This document shows positions 21,093 through 32,900 of a DNA stretch of 64,000 nt, piece by piece. Source of the DNA: Plantago ovata. Taxonomy: Eukaryota; Streptophyta; Magnoliopsida; Lamiales; Plantaginaceae. The stretch is from assembly GCA_028274465.1 (NCBI GenBank), contig CM051455.1:107134942-107198941 (forward strand), given 5' to 3'. Position 1 is the first letter of the stretch; each line of letters opens with the position of its first letter. The notes under the pieces are model-generated. The model was given only the letters and a program-made list of their open reading frames with translations. It was not told where the DNA came from and made no database searches. The position numbers and the translations under genes were made by a program.

Positions 21093-22279
21093 TGATGAAC
21101 GTGTATTTTACACTTTCATTCGAGTCATTTTCACCAATTTAGTATTCCTCTAGGCTAATTTAGCTTATATTTTAGTGCATTTTATTAGAATAGTGTCACG
21201 TTTCCCTTTTCTTTGCATTTTTCAGGTTTTAGGTAAAAAACGTACTTTTGGTGGGCAAATATGATGAAGAGAATGAAGATTTGGTGCTTCGTGGTCATCC
21301 GTGGTGTATCTAGAAGGTTCAGGACGAGATTTGAGGATAGGGGTCGAGTTTCAAGGCTTAAAGGTTATTAGAAGGCAAATTCGAGTCCAAAAAGGAAACC
21401 TCTAGCAAAAAACTCACTCCACCGACTCTGACCGTCCCGGGCGAACCGCCCCGTGCCAGGCGAACCGCCTGGCACGTGGGGCGGTTGGCCTGGCATGATT
21501 CCGACGCCTATATATAGTTTCGCCTATTTTTACGTTTTTCAGACCTTTTCACATTATTTTGTGAGACAAATTCTCGAGAGCCTATTCTGGGAATTATTAG
21601 CATAGAAGACTCTTTTTCTTATTGATTTGGAAGCTTTAGCATAGAGATTGGACATCTTTGATTTTCGATTCTTGCTTGTGAGTTAGCAATTCATCGGAGA
21701 TTGACAACCTTCGTTGTTAACTTGTATCTCACGATTTTTGTGCTTTCATTTATTTCATTCAACATGTTTTCATTCAATCTTTCTTTGATTCTTGTTGATT
21801 GCAATTTATCTATGAGTAGCTAAATCTATCGTTGGTGATAGTATGTGATTTCTTAGATAGGGTTCTTAATTATGCATGAGTGGATTCGCGCGTTTAAGAC
21901 CTGATTTATTGTTTTATTTCTTTGATCTATCTAAGCCATCTATCTTCGTAGTGTTGAATTGAAAGGAACACACAGGACAATTTACAATCATAGATTTCTA
22001 TACAAACTTCAAGTACTTCATGCATGATTATTACCCGTTACTTTGAATGACCATACTATCACTAACTTCCATCATATTGATAAGAAAATCTGTGCTTTGC
22101 TTGATTTCTGATTTATAGTTTAAGTTAAATTAGATAAAGCTAGTTATAGTCCTTAGAGATCGACACTCGAGGTTATTTTAATTCTACACTACGTGCCTTG
22201 GTTTTCGTTGTAGTTGTGAATTTCCTTTGGCTAAAAATAAATTTATTTGATTAATTGAGTCTGACAATCTCGTTCATCA
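21093..22279 (+). repeat. 3' LTR (1187 bp)
   Basis: TGATGAACG...CGTTCATCA with perfect 9-bp inverted ends. GC palindromes at 21428-21490 and a TATA box CTATATATAG (21508-21517). Followed by target duplicate CTTCC. Confidence 0.93.
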
Positions 22280-22284
22280 CTTCC

Positions 22285-22649
22285 TGGCACCTGAAATAGA
22301 CTAGATGAGGGTGGGGGTTAGTGCCTCGTGCCCGGTCTGTCGAGGATCAGACCGGAGGGACGACTTTACGTGTAAGGAGTTGAAGGCTTCCCTAGTGAGA
22401 GAAATATTGTTGGACAGTTGGAGATTGTTCATTACCTTTAAATGATGGAGTGAGGTCTCCTTATATACTCCTTGTATTGTTTTGTCACTTTATGTAGGAT
22501 CGTGACAAGTGTCCGGCTGAGATGGAATCCTCCTTTGGCCCAAGCCCATTAAGAAGGTCCATGGGCTTTGGCCCAAACATCCGGTCTAGGGTATGAAGGG
22601 CAGTATTGACTTTTCAGGTCTCATGGAATATTCTGGAAGGCGGGCTGAT
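22285..22649 (-). repeat. second-family LTR, right part (split copy)
   Basis: Continues the LTR broken at 13917, parallel to 12880-13250 of the solo copy (GGGGGTTAGTG, TGTAGGATCGTGACAAGTGTCC, GCCCAAGCCCATTAAG). It is itself cut at 22649 by the next Athila insertion; its end is not found in the window. Confidence 0.8.
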
Positions 22650-23855
22650 TGATGAACCGAAGTTTGTCAGACTCAATTAATCAAATAAATTTGTTTTTAG
22701 CCAAAGGCAATTCACAACTACAACGAAAACCGTAGTGTAGCAGTAAAATAACCTCGAGTGTCGATCTCTAAGGACTATCACTAGCTTTATCTAATTTAAC
22801 TTAGACTATAGACTCAATAATCGACTTAGCACAGATTTTCTTATCAATAATAATGGAAGTTAGTGATAGTATGATCATTCAAAGCATCAGGTTAATAATC
22901 ATGCATGAAGTAACCGATCGTTTTGCATAGAAATCTAAGATCATGAATTGTCCAATTTGTTCCGTTCAATTCAACACTACGAAGATAGAGAGCTTAGATA
23001 GATCAAATAAATAAAGCAATAACTCAGGTCTGATTCGTGTTACAACCATCATGCATAATTAAGAACCCTAGCTAAGAAATCACATGCTATCACCAACGAT
23101 AGATTTAGCTACTCATAGGTGTCATGCAATCAACAGAAATCAATGCAAGATTGAATGAAAACATGTTGAAAGATATAAATATAAATAGAAAAATCGTGAG
23201 ATACAATGTTACCGACAAAGGTTGTCAATCTCCGAAGAATTGCGAACTCACAAGCAAGACAATCCTCCAAATTGATAAGAAAATAGTCTCCTATGCTAAG
23301 AATTCCCAGAACAGGCTCTGGAGAATTCCTCCCTAAAACTAATGTGAAAAATATGAAAAAAAGGTCTGAGAGAAAATATGACAAACGTAGAAACAGATGC
23401 AACTATATATAGGAGTTCGGAAGGCGTGGGACGAGTTCCCCAGACACCGGGCGAACCGCCTGGTGTGGGGCGAACCGTCCCACATCCCGGGCGAACCGAC
23501 CGGGAGCTCCAGTCGGCGGAAACGCGTTTTTGACGTGTTTTTGGTCTTCTTTTCCTTTTCGGACTCGGATTTTGCCTTCTTGACCTTTGAGCCTTGAAAC
23601 TCGACCCCTAGACCTCAAATCTCGTCCGGAACCTTCTAGATACACCATGGATGACCACGAAACACCGATTCATCATTCTCTTCAATATAATTTCCCGGAA
23701 AGTCACGTTTTTCACCTAAGACCTGAACAATGCAAACTAAAGGGAAACGTGACACTATTCTAATAAAATGCACTATAATATAGCTAAATTAACATAGAGG
23801 ATAGCTAAATAGGTAAAAAAAGACTCAAATGAAGGTGTAAAATACACGTTCATCA
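22650..23855 (-). repeat. 3' LTR (1206 bp)
   Basis: TGATGAACCGAAG at the left and ACACGTTCATCA at the right. GC palindromes at 23443-23512 and CTATATATAGG near 23402-23412, reverse orientation. Followed by the reversed polypurine tract AACTCCCCAAACC (23856-23868). Confidence 0.92.
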
Positions 23856-25330
23856 AACTCCCCAAACCGAACCTTTGCTTGTCCTCAAGCAACTATGCTA
23901 GACTCTAATGCAAAAAACAATGCAACACAAAAAATGGAGTCTCATGCCAAAAGAAATGAACTAATCTATTGAATCTATCAAAAACTTATGAAGAAAAACC
24001 ATACAAATCATAACATGGATATTGGTTGAAGAATGCCTCGATTGACTCATACACATTCACATATGCACTTATGTCAAACAAGATAGTCTCTCGTTACATT
24101 CTCTACCTGGACCTAGTCAGTGACGACGTAATGAAACATGTTAAAATACGAATGGTTGTCCCGTGCCTATGAAACTGAGGAATTACTGTTGCTCACCAAG
24201 TTAAGACTTTTCCTCAAAGAGGTCGAACCAATAGTTGCTCTCATCAAACGAAGGAGGGTTCCCTAAAAGTTCACACTCCCCTATTCTACCCATCTCTCAA
24301 GCAAAGCCTTAAACTATTCACCACTTCCTGAATGGCAGGACGAGGTGGTCTAGAACAGATGACACTTCAAACAAACAAAAGATAAAAATTACAACTCGAT
24401 TACGAACATTACAAGAATTGAAAAACGAGACAAACACTTTGCTAAACTACTTTTTGGCTTTTTTTGGACCCTTCCTTGCTTTTTGGGGTCTTTTCTTTTT
24501 TTCTTTTTTTTTTCTTTTCCAGATTTTTTTTTCTTTTTCCTAGAATTTTTTCCTTCTTTTCTTTTCGATTTTTTTTTATATAGCCTGCAGTAGCACAACG
24601 AAAAAGAAATTACAATGACACACAAACGACCTCCCCAAACCTATTCGAAATAATAGGTTGAAGCACAAACTTTACGAAAAAAGAAAACAAACTCACAACA
24701 CTCAAAAATCTAAAAACAAGTCTAATCATAGCGTAACCCCCTCCCCAAACCTATTCGAAAGAATAGGTTGCAAACAAAGGATCACACAATCTCAGACTAC
24801 CTCCTTCCTAGGCATTTAGCAATCTCAAAGCAAGGTGAAAACTTGTTGCCTCTTAGGTACATAATTACTCAGGTAAACAACCATAAGATCCTAACATGCA
24901 TCATCCTATTATAAAGGCCTTCGTGAACCGCAGTAGAGAAAACACCACTAAGTGATGTCGAGACTACCAAACTTAACTAAGTGCAAACATAAATGTGACA
25001 AGCCAAGCGAGAAAAACCTCAAACAAATTCATAGAGATGAAGCATATGATTAAGGTCATAATTAGTTAATCTACCCAATAAGAAAGTTCAAAAAATTTGG
25101 CAATAAACTCCATATAAAACATGCAAGACTAGACTAGGACGAATGTTGTGTATGCAACTAAATACTAAGAAAGCGATAAACGTGCAAATGCTAATGCATA
25201 CAAAAGGTTTCACGAGTATTCATAAGCAAAACAAGTATAGAAATACCCAGCGATAACCCCCCCCGCCAAACCTGAACGTCGTCGCTCGTCCCGAACGTCG
25301 AATGTGGATTAGAAGGTGAAAGCTATCTTG
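23856..25330 (-). other. conserved 3' noncoding domain, copy 3
   Basis: Reverse copy of the domain at 6484-7840: stem-loop 24320-24349, pyrimidine-rich tract 24462-24580 (A/G on the coding strand), hairpin-purine modules 24630-24660 and 24736-24770, CATCAC/GTGGTG stem near 24943-24957, a C run at 25258-25265. Confidence 0.65.
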
Positions 25331-25467
25331 TATATGTGACCTATATTACTCAATCAAACTCATGAGAAAACAAAACGGGCGATAAACAAGGTAAAAAGAT
25401 TGATAATTTAGCATAATAGGAGAAAATTGGGTTTCCGAACAAAAATCTGGATCTCCGGGTTACTAGT

Positions 25468-25603
25468 TGCCCGGGGCGAACCGCCCCACGTGGGAGGCGA
25501 TTCGCCTGGGGCTTCCAGTAGACCCCAGGTTCCCTGGTCGTGCCAGGCGAATCGCCCCACGTGGGGGCGGTTCGCCCGGCACCTCCAGACTCCTAGAGGT
25601 GTC
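25468..25603. repeat. GC-palindrome cluster downstream of integrase
   Basis: GGCGAACCGCC, GGCGATTCGCC, GGCGAATCGCC and GGGCGGTTCGCCC in 135 bp, with an outer CACCTC/GAGGTG hairpin at about 25581-25602. It begins about 110 bases past the end of pol. Confidence 0.87.
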
Positions 25604-25711
25604 GGTTTCCCTCCTAAAATGCTAAATTATCATCTAGAGACCTATTTTATCACCAAAACATACGAAAATATAATATACAACACAATGATATGCTCAAAAC
25701 GACAAAACACA

Positions 25712-26659
25712 CTAACCTTCAGTAGAGGCGGAAAGGGTAAGCTCAAGATGATCAACCTCCCTTTGATCACTAGATATCTCGAAGTATGGCTTCACTCGTT
25801 GACCATTCACCTTAAAAGTAAATCCCGTCTTTGGATCAAAGAGTTCTACAGCTCCATGGGGAGCAACTTTGATAATTTCGTATGGTCCATCCCAACGAGT
25901 ACGGAGCTTTCCAGAAAATAGTCGAAGGCGAGAATTAAATACCAAAGCTTTTTGCCCAGGAATCAGTTCCTTACGTACTATACCACGATCATGATACTTC
26001 TTAGTACGTTCTTTGTAGATCTTGGCATTTTCATAAGCACCTAGGCGTAATTCATCAAGCTCATCGAGTTGCAACAACCGTTCTTCGCCAGCTTTTCCCA
26101 TATCAAGATTGAGTGCTTTGATAGCCCAATACGCCTTGTGTTCCAATTCTACGGGAAGATGGCATGCTTTCCCATACACAAGTCTATACGGAGTGGTTCC
26201 AATCACCGTTTTGTATCTAGTCTTGTATGCCCAAAGCGCATCATTCAATTTTCCTACCCAATCTTTCCTGCTAGGCTTCACTACTCGCTCCAGAATCTTC
26301 TTAATTTGACGGTTGCTAACTTCAACTTGTCCCGAAGTCTGTGGGTGATATGGCGTAGCAACACTATGGTGGACACCGTATCTCTTAAGAAGAGAGGCAA
26401 AGGTTCTATTGACGAAGTGCGAACCTCCATAACTGATGATTGTCCTAGGACACCCAAATCTAGAAAATATCACATCCTTCAAGAACTTCATAACAACCGC
26501 GCCATCATTCGTTTTTGTGGGAATTGCCTCCACCCATTTAGTCACATAATCCACCGCAACAAGAATGTATCCATAACCTCCACTTGATGGAAATGGTCCC
26601 ATGAAATCAATGCCCCACACGTCGAAAGGTTCGACCACTAGATTCCCTTGAAGGGGCAT
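25712..26659 (-). pseudogene. Ty3/gypsy integrase core and C-terminus; catalytic Asp lost
   Basis: 315 residues of integrase. Core: GIDFMGPFP (first catalytic Asp, residue 18), DYVTKWVEA, then IISYGGSHF where the second catalytic Asp should be (residue 77 is Tyr, a GAT to TAT change), and [11 protein letters not shown] with the Glu at 113. Spacing from 77 to 113 fits D-35-E exactly. The C-terminal domain has [23 protein letters not shown]. Its N-terminal zinc-binding part is on the far side of the solo LTR at 26660-27914. With Tyr in the active site this enzyme should not catalyse integration. Confidence 0.9.
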
Positions 26660-27914
26660 TGATGATCGCGCGGATTGTCAGTTCCGGATTATCAAATAAA
26701 TTTGTTATTTAGCCAAAGGCAATTCACAAGTACAACGAAAACCGTAGTGTAACAGTAGAATAACCTCGAGTGTCGATCTCTAAGGACTATAACTAGCTTT
26801 ATCTAATCTAATTTAGAATATAAAAACAGCAGACGGTTTAGCAAAGGTTGTTCTTAACAGATAATGGAGATTGGTGATAGTATGGTCCTTCAAAAACATA
26901 ACGGGTTAATAATCATGCGTAAATTCCTCGGTTTTGCATGGAGATCTTTGATCAAAGAATTGTCCTGTTGTAATTATCAAACACTACGAAGATATAGATT
27001 TAGATAGGTCAAAGACCAATGAATTGTCCAATTGTGTGCAATAATTAATCAACAATACGAAGATAGAGATTTAGATAGATCAAAGAAATAAAGCAATAAC
27101 ACGGAGTATAATGCGCGATATAGCCATTAGCATAATTATCAACCCTTCGCTAAGAATTCACATACTATCACCAACGAGAAGTTTAGCTACTCATAGTTGT
27201 CATGCAATCAACAGAAATCATAGAAGAAAACATGTTGAAAGATATATAAAAATAAGTAGAAAAACTGTAAGATACAATGTTACCGAAGGTTGTCAGTCTC
27301 CGAAGGATCGCGATCTTACAAGCTCCAAACTGCTATGAAAAAGTATCTCCTAAGCTACGAACCCCAGAACAGGCTCTGGGAAGTTCCCATCTAAAACTAC
27401 ATAGAAAGGTGAGAGAATAGGTCTGGAAAAGTATGAAAAATGGAGAAAAACTGAGCAACTATATATAGCCTACGAATTTTGTGGGGCGAAGGGCCCCACA
27501 CACCGGGCGACTCGCCTGGTGTGGGGCGATTCGCCCCACATCCCGGGCGATTCGCCAAAGAGTAAAACTCGGGAAAATACGCGTTTTCGACGCGTTTTTG
27601 GATTTCTTCCCCTTTTTGGACTCGGTTTTTGACTTCTAGTGGCCTTCTAACCTCCAGATTTGACCCCTAGACTTCAAATCCTATCCGGAAACCTTCAGAT
27701 ACTCCAATTAGGTTTCTGGAACACCAATTCCTTGCCTACATCAATATATTTGCCCGAAAATCCTCGTTTTTCAACCAAAACGTGTAAAATAAAGACTAAA
27801 GGGAAACGTGACACTATTCGAATAAAATGCACTAAAATATAGCTAAATTAACATAGAGGATAGCTAAAATAGGTGAAAAAGACTCGAATGAAAGTGTAAA
27901 ATACACATTCATCA
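26660..27914 (-). mobile_element. Athila-like solo LTR in integrase gene, TSD GGCAT
   Basis: 1255 bp, TGATGA...TTCATCA, flanked by GGCAT at 26655-26659 and 27915-27919. Same subfamily as the solo LTR at 11245-12508. GC palindromes at 27480-27557. The integrase frame matches on both sides. Confidence 0.94.
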
Positions 27915-28117
27915 GGCATTTCGTCTTTCTTGCCAATATTACCACCTCGTTGACATGGGTCACAATTTTTCACAAAAGTTCGAGCATCTCGGTGCACTGT
28001 TGGCCAGAAAGATCCTGCTTGCAGTACTTTGCGAGCTGTTTTTAAGCCACTATAGTGTCCTCCACAATGAAGCTCATGGCAATGACTAAACACACTCTGT
28101 TGCTCTTCTTGTGGCAA
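27915..28117 (-). pseudogene. integrase N-terminal zinc-binding domain
   Basis: The H-H-C-C zinc domain: [11 protein letters not shown], then FWPTVHRDARTFVKNCDPCQRGGN. It ends at the solo-LTR junction; the remaining ORF residues are LTR-encoded. A 50-bp tandem duplication just upstream puts it out of frame with RNase H. Confidence 0.85.
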
Positions 28118-28164
28118 TGAAGCTCATGGCAATGACTCAACACACTTTGTTGCTCTTCTTGTGG
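28065..28164. repeat. 50-bp tandem duplication in pol
   Basis: Units 28065-28114 and 28115-28164 differ by two substitutions. 50 is not a multiple of three, so the duplication shifts the RH-IN frame. Confidence 0.93.
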
Positions 28165-29420
28165 CACGCATCTCCTCAGAATTCCATCAGCTCCTTCTTT
28201 GAAAAGATGCGGATCATCCCATATGAAAGACCTGCAACGCTTGGCAAGAGCTCTCTTGTCGGAGGCTGAAAAATTAGTTTGGCAAATACTCATAGCCAAA
28301 TAGTTCACAATATCAGCATACCATGGCTCTTCACTAACCTTCATTAAGTGCTCATCGGGGAGATCCTCATTAATAGGTATCGAATCAACAGGGATATTTG
28401 GTATTCTAGACAAATGATCAGCTACCAAATTCTCCCTACCAGCTCTATCCACTATGGTCAAATCAAAATCTTGTAGCAATAGGAACCAACGGATTAATGT
28501 AGGCTTAGAATCTTGCTTAGCTATTAAATGTCTCAAAGCAGCATGATCAGTATCGACATTCACTGGATGACCAATCAAATAAGACCTAAACTTTTGTAAA
28601 GAAAAAACAACAGCTAAAAATTCCTTTTTAGTAGTTGTATAATTAACTTGTGCGGAGTCTAGAGTCTTACTAACATAATAAATCACACGATACTGCTTAT
28701 CAACTTTTTGGCATAAAACAGCAACCATAGAAAAATTCGAAGCATCACACATAATCTCAAAAGGAAGATTCCAATCTGGTGGCACAACAATGGGAGCAGA
28801 AACAAGCTTTTCCTTAAGTGTATTAAAAGCAACTAGGCCCTCATTAGAAAAATGGAAAACCACATCTTTTGCAAGCAAGCTACTTAATAGTTTAGCAATT
28901 TTCAAAAAATCCTTAATAAACCTCCTATGAAACCCTACATGACCAAGAAAAGACTGCAGTTCTTTCACACAAGTGGGTGGGGGAAGTTTTTCAATGATTT
29001 CGATCTTAGCCTTGTCTACCTCAATACCCCTTTCAGAAACTACGTGTCCTAGAACAATGCCTTCCCTAACCATGTAATGACTTTTCTCCCAGCTTAAAGT
29101 TAAATTGCATTCAATGCACCTTTTCAAAACAAGATCTAATCTATGCAAGCGTTCATCAAACGAATCACCGAAAAGAGAAAAATCATCCATGAAAACTTCA
29201 ACAAACTTAGTTACCATATCAGAGAAAACAGAAAGCATGCACCTTTGGAAAGTGGCGGGGGTGTTACATAGCCCAAACGGCATCCTCCTATAGGCAAACG
29301 TCCCGAATGGGCAAGTGAATATCGTCTTCTCTTGATCCTCCGGTGCAATCGGAATCTGGTAGAAACCTGACAAACCATCAAGAAAACAATAGAATTTCCG
29401 CCCCGCAAGGCGGTTTAGCA
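28165..29420 (-). pseudogene. RT (C-terminal part), RNase H and pol linker
   Basis: The RT palm continues from the far side of the CACTA element: [37 protein letters not shown], and the active site FMDD at residues 77-80 of this part, in the [11 protein letters not shown] form typical of Athila. Thumb and connection follow ([35 protein letters not shown]). RNase H shows [22 protein letters not shown] and [10 protein letters not shown]; the usual Gly in DASxxxxGAVL is Val. The tail DHLSRIP leads toward integrase. The reading frame is otherwise open over 1.25 kb. It makes cDNA from Athila RNA in the family. Confidence 0.9.
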
Positions 29421-29429
29421 CACTACTAG

Positions 29430-29660
29430 AAAAAATGGATTTGGTGACACGTATAAAAAGTAACTTAAAGAGCTTGTGGTGACACTTTCAGCTATCGTGA
29501 CACTTTTGTAAAGTGTCACGTGTAAAGGGGTTTCAATAGCTTAGGTGTCATTATAGATTTCTATAGTGACACCATAACGTGTCACATGAAGACATGTTGT
29601 AACTTTGTATGTGTCACGATAGCTATCTTTCATGACAGTTTCTGAGTCCGGTGAGATTGA
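29430..29660. repeat. CACTA left subterminal repeats
   Basis: At least seven TGACAC/GTGTCA words in 230 bp, in both orientations. The right end (33540-33670) holds a smaller set. Confidence 0.7.
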
Positions 29661-29907
29661 GTAACTAGATCAACAACCTAACTAAGGGTCACCATAGGTG
29701 AGTGTAGTGACAACATGTGGGGTCATTAAAATTACCTATAATGACGCAAAATTGTGTGAATATACATGTATATCATCACCCAGATTGGGTCACTATATAT
29801 ATTTTTTGTCACACAAGCGCATTTTCTGGTAACTATATTAACCACCAAACTAAGTGTCACAATAGATCATTAGTCACGAAAGTTTTCAATCAATCAGAAC
29901 ACATTAT

Positions 29908-29977
29908 GGGGTGTTGCGAGAATTGAACTCGCGATCTCTCGCAAAAAGCGAGAATCGTACCACTAGACCAAACACCC
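29908..29977 (-). tRNA. tRNA-Pro-like sequence, aberrant anticodon loop
   Basis: Reverse strand, 70 nt. Acceptor arms GGGTGTT/AACACCC pair, the D-arm region GGTCTAGTGGTA is the box A of plant Pro tRNA, and the T arm GCGAG-TTCAATT-CTCGC pairs fully. The anticodon arm CTCGC-TTTTT-GCGAG has only five loop bases, where two are missing relative to Pro tRNA. If the closing pair opens, a seven-base loop CTTTTTG would read UUU. From memory, plant Pro tRNA has CCGAG/CTCGG in the T stem, so the change here is paired on both sides. Probably a pseudogene carried by the CACTA element. Confidence 0.6.
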
Positions 29978-32900
29978 TGATTTAAATAGAAAACGTATAC
30001 AAACTTACCTTGAAATTGAATATGAACCTATATATATATTTCTCTAGTGTACCCTTCATGTAGTGAAATAGCATATGGAAGATATTAATTATATTCCATT
30101 AGAGCATGGAAGAAGAAAATAGTAAAACTCATTACATATGCATAGATTTAGAAACAGCTAGAAAACGAAACAGTACAGTTCATTGCATTTTATAGCCTAT
30201 GGAACACAAGCAACATATTGCAATCTTGTTAGTAGTAGAAAATCATAATCAATAGCAGGTACTAAAAATTAACATTGTAATCATAATATATCCACATAAA
30301 ATACAAGCCACATTGTAATAATCACAAACGTATAAAATGCTTGGTAACAAAAAATATCAAGCTGACAAGGAAACTTGTAATTAAATACATTATTATAATA
30401 AAACAACCGGCACTATATAAGTACTTTAAATTAGTACTTCAATTGATCCTTTATCGTGGTTATCAAGAAATGTGATTGAGCTTGGGTGTTTGCCTTGAGA
30501 ATAAAGCAGACTAAAGCCAGAGCAAGATGTTAAAGAACACTTTCTCATAAATCAATCTTAAAAAAAAGGGAATGCATATTAACAAGTGACACCATCTCTA
30601 AGTGGCACAAAGCAAGATGTTAGAGAATGCATAACATTTCCACAGAAAAAGATAACTATAATAACTTGGATTGTACCACATGTTAATTCATCAAGTCGCA
30701 ATAACTACAATTGACAAAATAGATATTCGACTATAATTGCAAAATCGAGAATCGATTAGTACCTAGTAATCATTTCATGAATATATAACATTCCAAACAA
30801 AGATACCTTCAGATTTCTCTAACGTTCTAGTAGAGTTGCATTGAGGGATGTGATCATCTCTCCTACAAAACATACAATTGCATTATTATTATAGGATTCG
30901 ATACCGCTTCCTTGTCACGTCCCTTCGACCTCAACCTCCAATCTGAATGAAAGTTCAAATATAAGAGTCAGTAGTTAATTTATAAGGAGAAACAAATACT
31001 TTTCCATGTACAAGCCAGTCCAAATAGAGGAATTGCATGTGCAAATAAAAGAGTACTCGATATCAACATTTATATGGATTTCTAATGGCACATATGCTCA
31101 AAATATAATCAAATCATATTACTGGAATCTATAGTCGTGGTTTCCTATTTCGAGGAAAAAATAGTAAATAATAGGAAATTTTTTACTTCACACATAAACC
31201 TTTTCTTCATTTTTGAAGTTACACACAAACTTTATTTTAATGCCAAAGTAGACACTAACCTTTATAAACTTTTACAAGTTATATAAAAACTTAATCGTGT
31301 TAACTATTCCGTTAGTATAAGGTCATTTTTACACTTAAACCTTTTATTTAATTTTGAAGTTACACATAAACTTGATTCTAATGTTAAATTACACACAAAC
31401 CTTTTAAATTTTTTTTAAAGTTACACAAGAACAGAAGATTTACTTATTTATTTTTTGGAAATTTCGTGGCTAAGATTTTGATCAAAACAGCATACCATTA
31501 ACTCAACTATGACAAACCAAATCAAACCGTCTTCCAGCAAATGATACTCAAACCAGAACATGCGAGAAGACCACAAAAACCTAATAAATTCAACAACATA
31601 ATGGAGTGTAACACCATCTACGTCAACACTCAACATTATAGTCATATAATTATTGAAGAAATTGAAGAAAGAAACTACAAGCAAAAATCACAATCCTCGT
31701 TAGCTGAAATATCAAAAAATATATCTTCTTAAATGACAACTCTCTGATATATTATGTATCCAAGACTAGCACATGAATTGCATTCTATGACTTCTAGGTA
31801 AATAATTATGTAACCACATTAACTACATATTATCGACTAAAATAGAAAAATGATGATATAACCATGGATCATTGGGTATAACATATGAACTTCCTGAAAC
31901 ATTCAACAACAACAAGTGCAAGCCTAGAATACAGGGAAAATATCCTCATACCCTTATGCAGCCAGCAACCAGCAACATCAACAATCATGGGAAGTAGCCT
32001 CCATTTAACACATCCATGCCCCACATTTCCATCAAATGACATCCTGCAGTTAATACTAACACACATGCAGATAGTAAGTTTCTCTACCAAGAAACTTGTC
32101 TTCTACAAAACAGATGAACCAAATCAAGACTAGCAAACAACCTGAAACATAAAAACTGCATGCAACATTGACTATGTAGCCTATCCTCACATACAACTAT
32201 GCACAAAAATAACCCGAAAACCAGAAAATATCGATCTTTCCACCTGAACTAGAGGCAAAAGATAAACCAGCAGTCTTGCTAGTATTATAATTGACGCTTA
32301 CTTGCTCGAAAAAATTTCCCGTTCTCTGTACATCATTAGTTAAGCCTGCCAAATATGATGCCACGGATCCAATGAGAATAAAATCGAATAAACATATCTT
32401 CCTGTATAAAAAAAAGGCCAATTAGAGAGTTATTTTAGTGACATAATAAAATTTGGATCTCTGTAGCAAACCTAATATAACGCCTAGGCTAATGTAACTC
32501 CAAAACTTAATTTTAAATACACAACACGACAAAAGAATCTCCATTTCACAAGTGCACAATATAATCATTTCAAGTATCTTCTTATTAAGTTTTGTTAAGA
32601 CTCTGGTTATCTATGTTTATTACTAGAGGACATGTTATTCATGTTTTTCCAAAATCTTTAATGAATGAACTTGAATAAAATGTCCTCCAGTGTAATATGT
32701 TGTTTCCAGGACAGAAGAATCTAAGTTTCATTTGTCATATTATAATGCTTTATCTCAATTAAAACCATTAATTCTATACTTAATTACTCCTTGGCAATAC
32801 CATTCCCAGTGCAGAGACTACCAGTATATTACCCGGGAGTTACATCTATGGAGTAGAGGGCTTACTTTGATATATAAGAAACAATCCAAACAGCCTTCCC

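Larger units (their letters stand above)
13923..22279 (+). mobile_element. Athila-like element, LTR to LTR, RT/IN-less
   Basis: 8357 bp with both LTRs, primer site and polypurine tract, flanked by CTTCC (13918-13922 and 22280-22284). Internal order: gag, aspartic protease, palindrome cluster, leader with putative intron, ORF2, 3' domain. No RT, RNase H or integrase motif occurs in any frame between protease and ORF2, so it must use pol from elsewhere. It is inserted in the second-family LTR. The coding parts carry several frameshifts, and the LTRs have drifted apart by scattered substitutions. Confidence 0.9.

Noticed and set aside
29908..29977. Functional tRNA gene
   Set aside because: The anticodon loop is two bases short, so no standard anticodon is presented.
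31180..31440. Satellite or MITE in the CACTA interior
   Set aside because: The AAGTTACACA-type repeats are degenerate and few; no clear unit length or terminal repeats.
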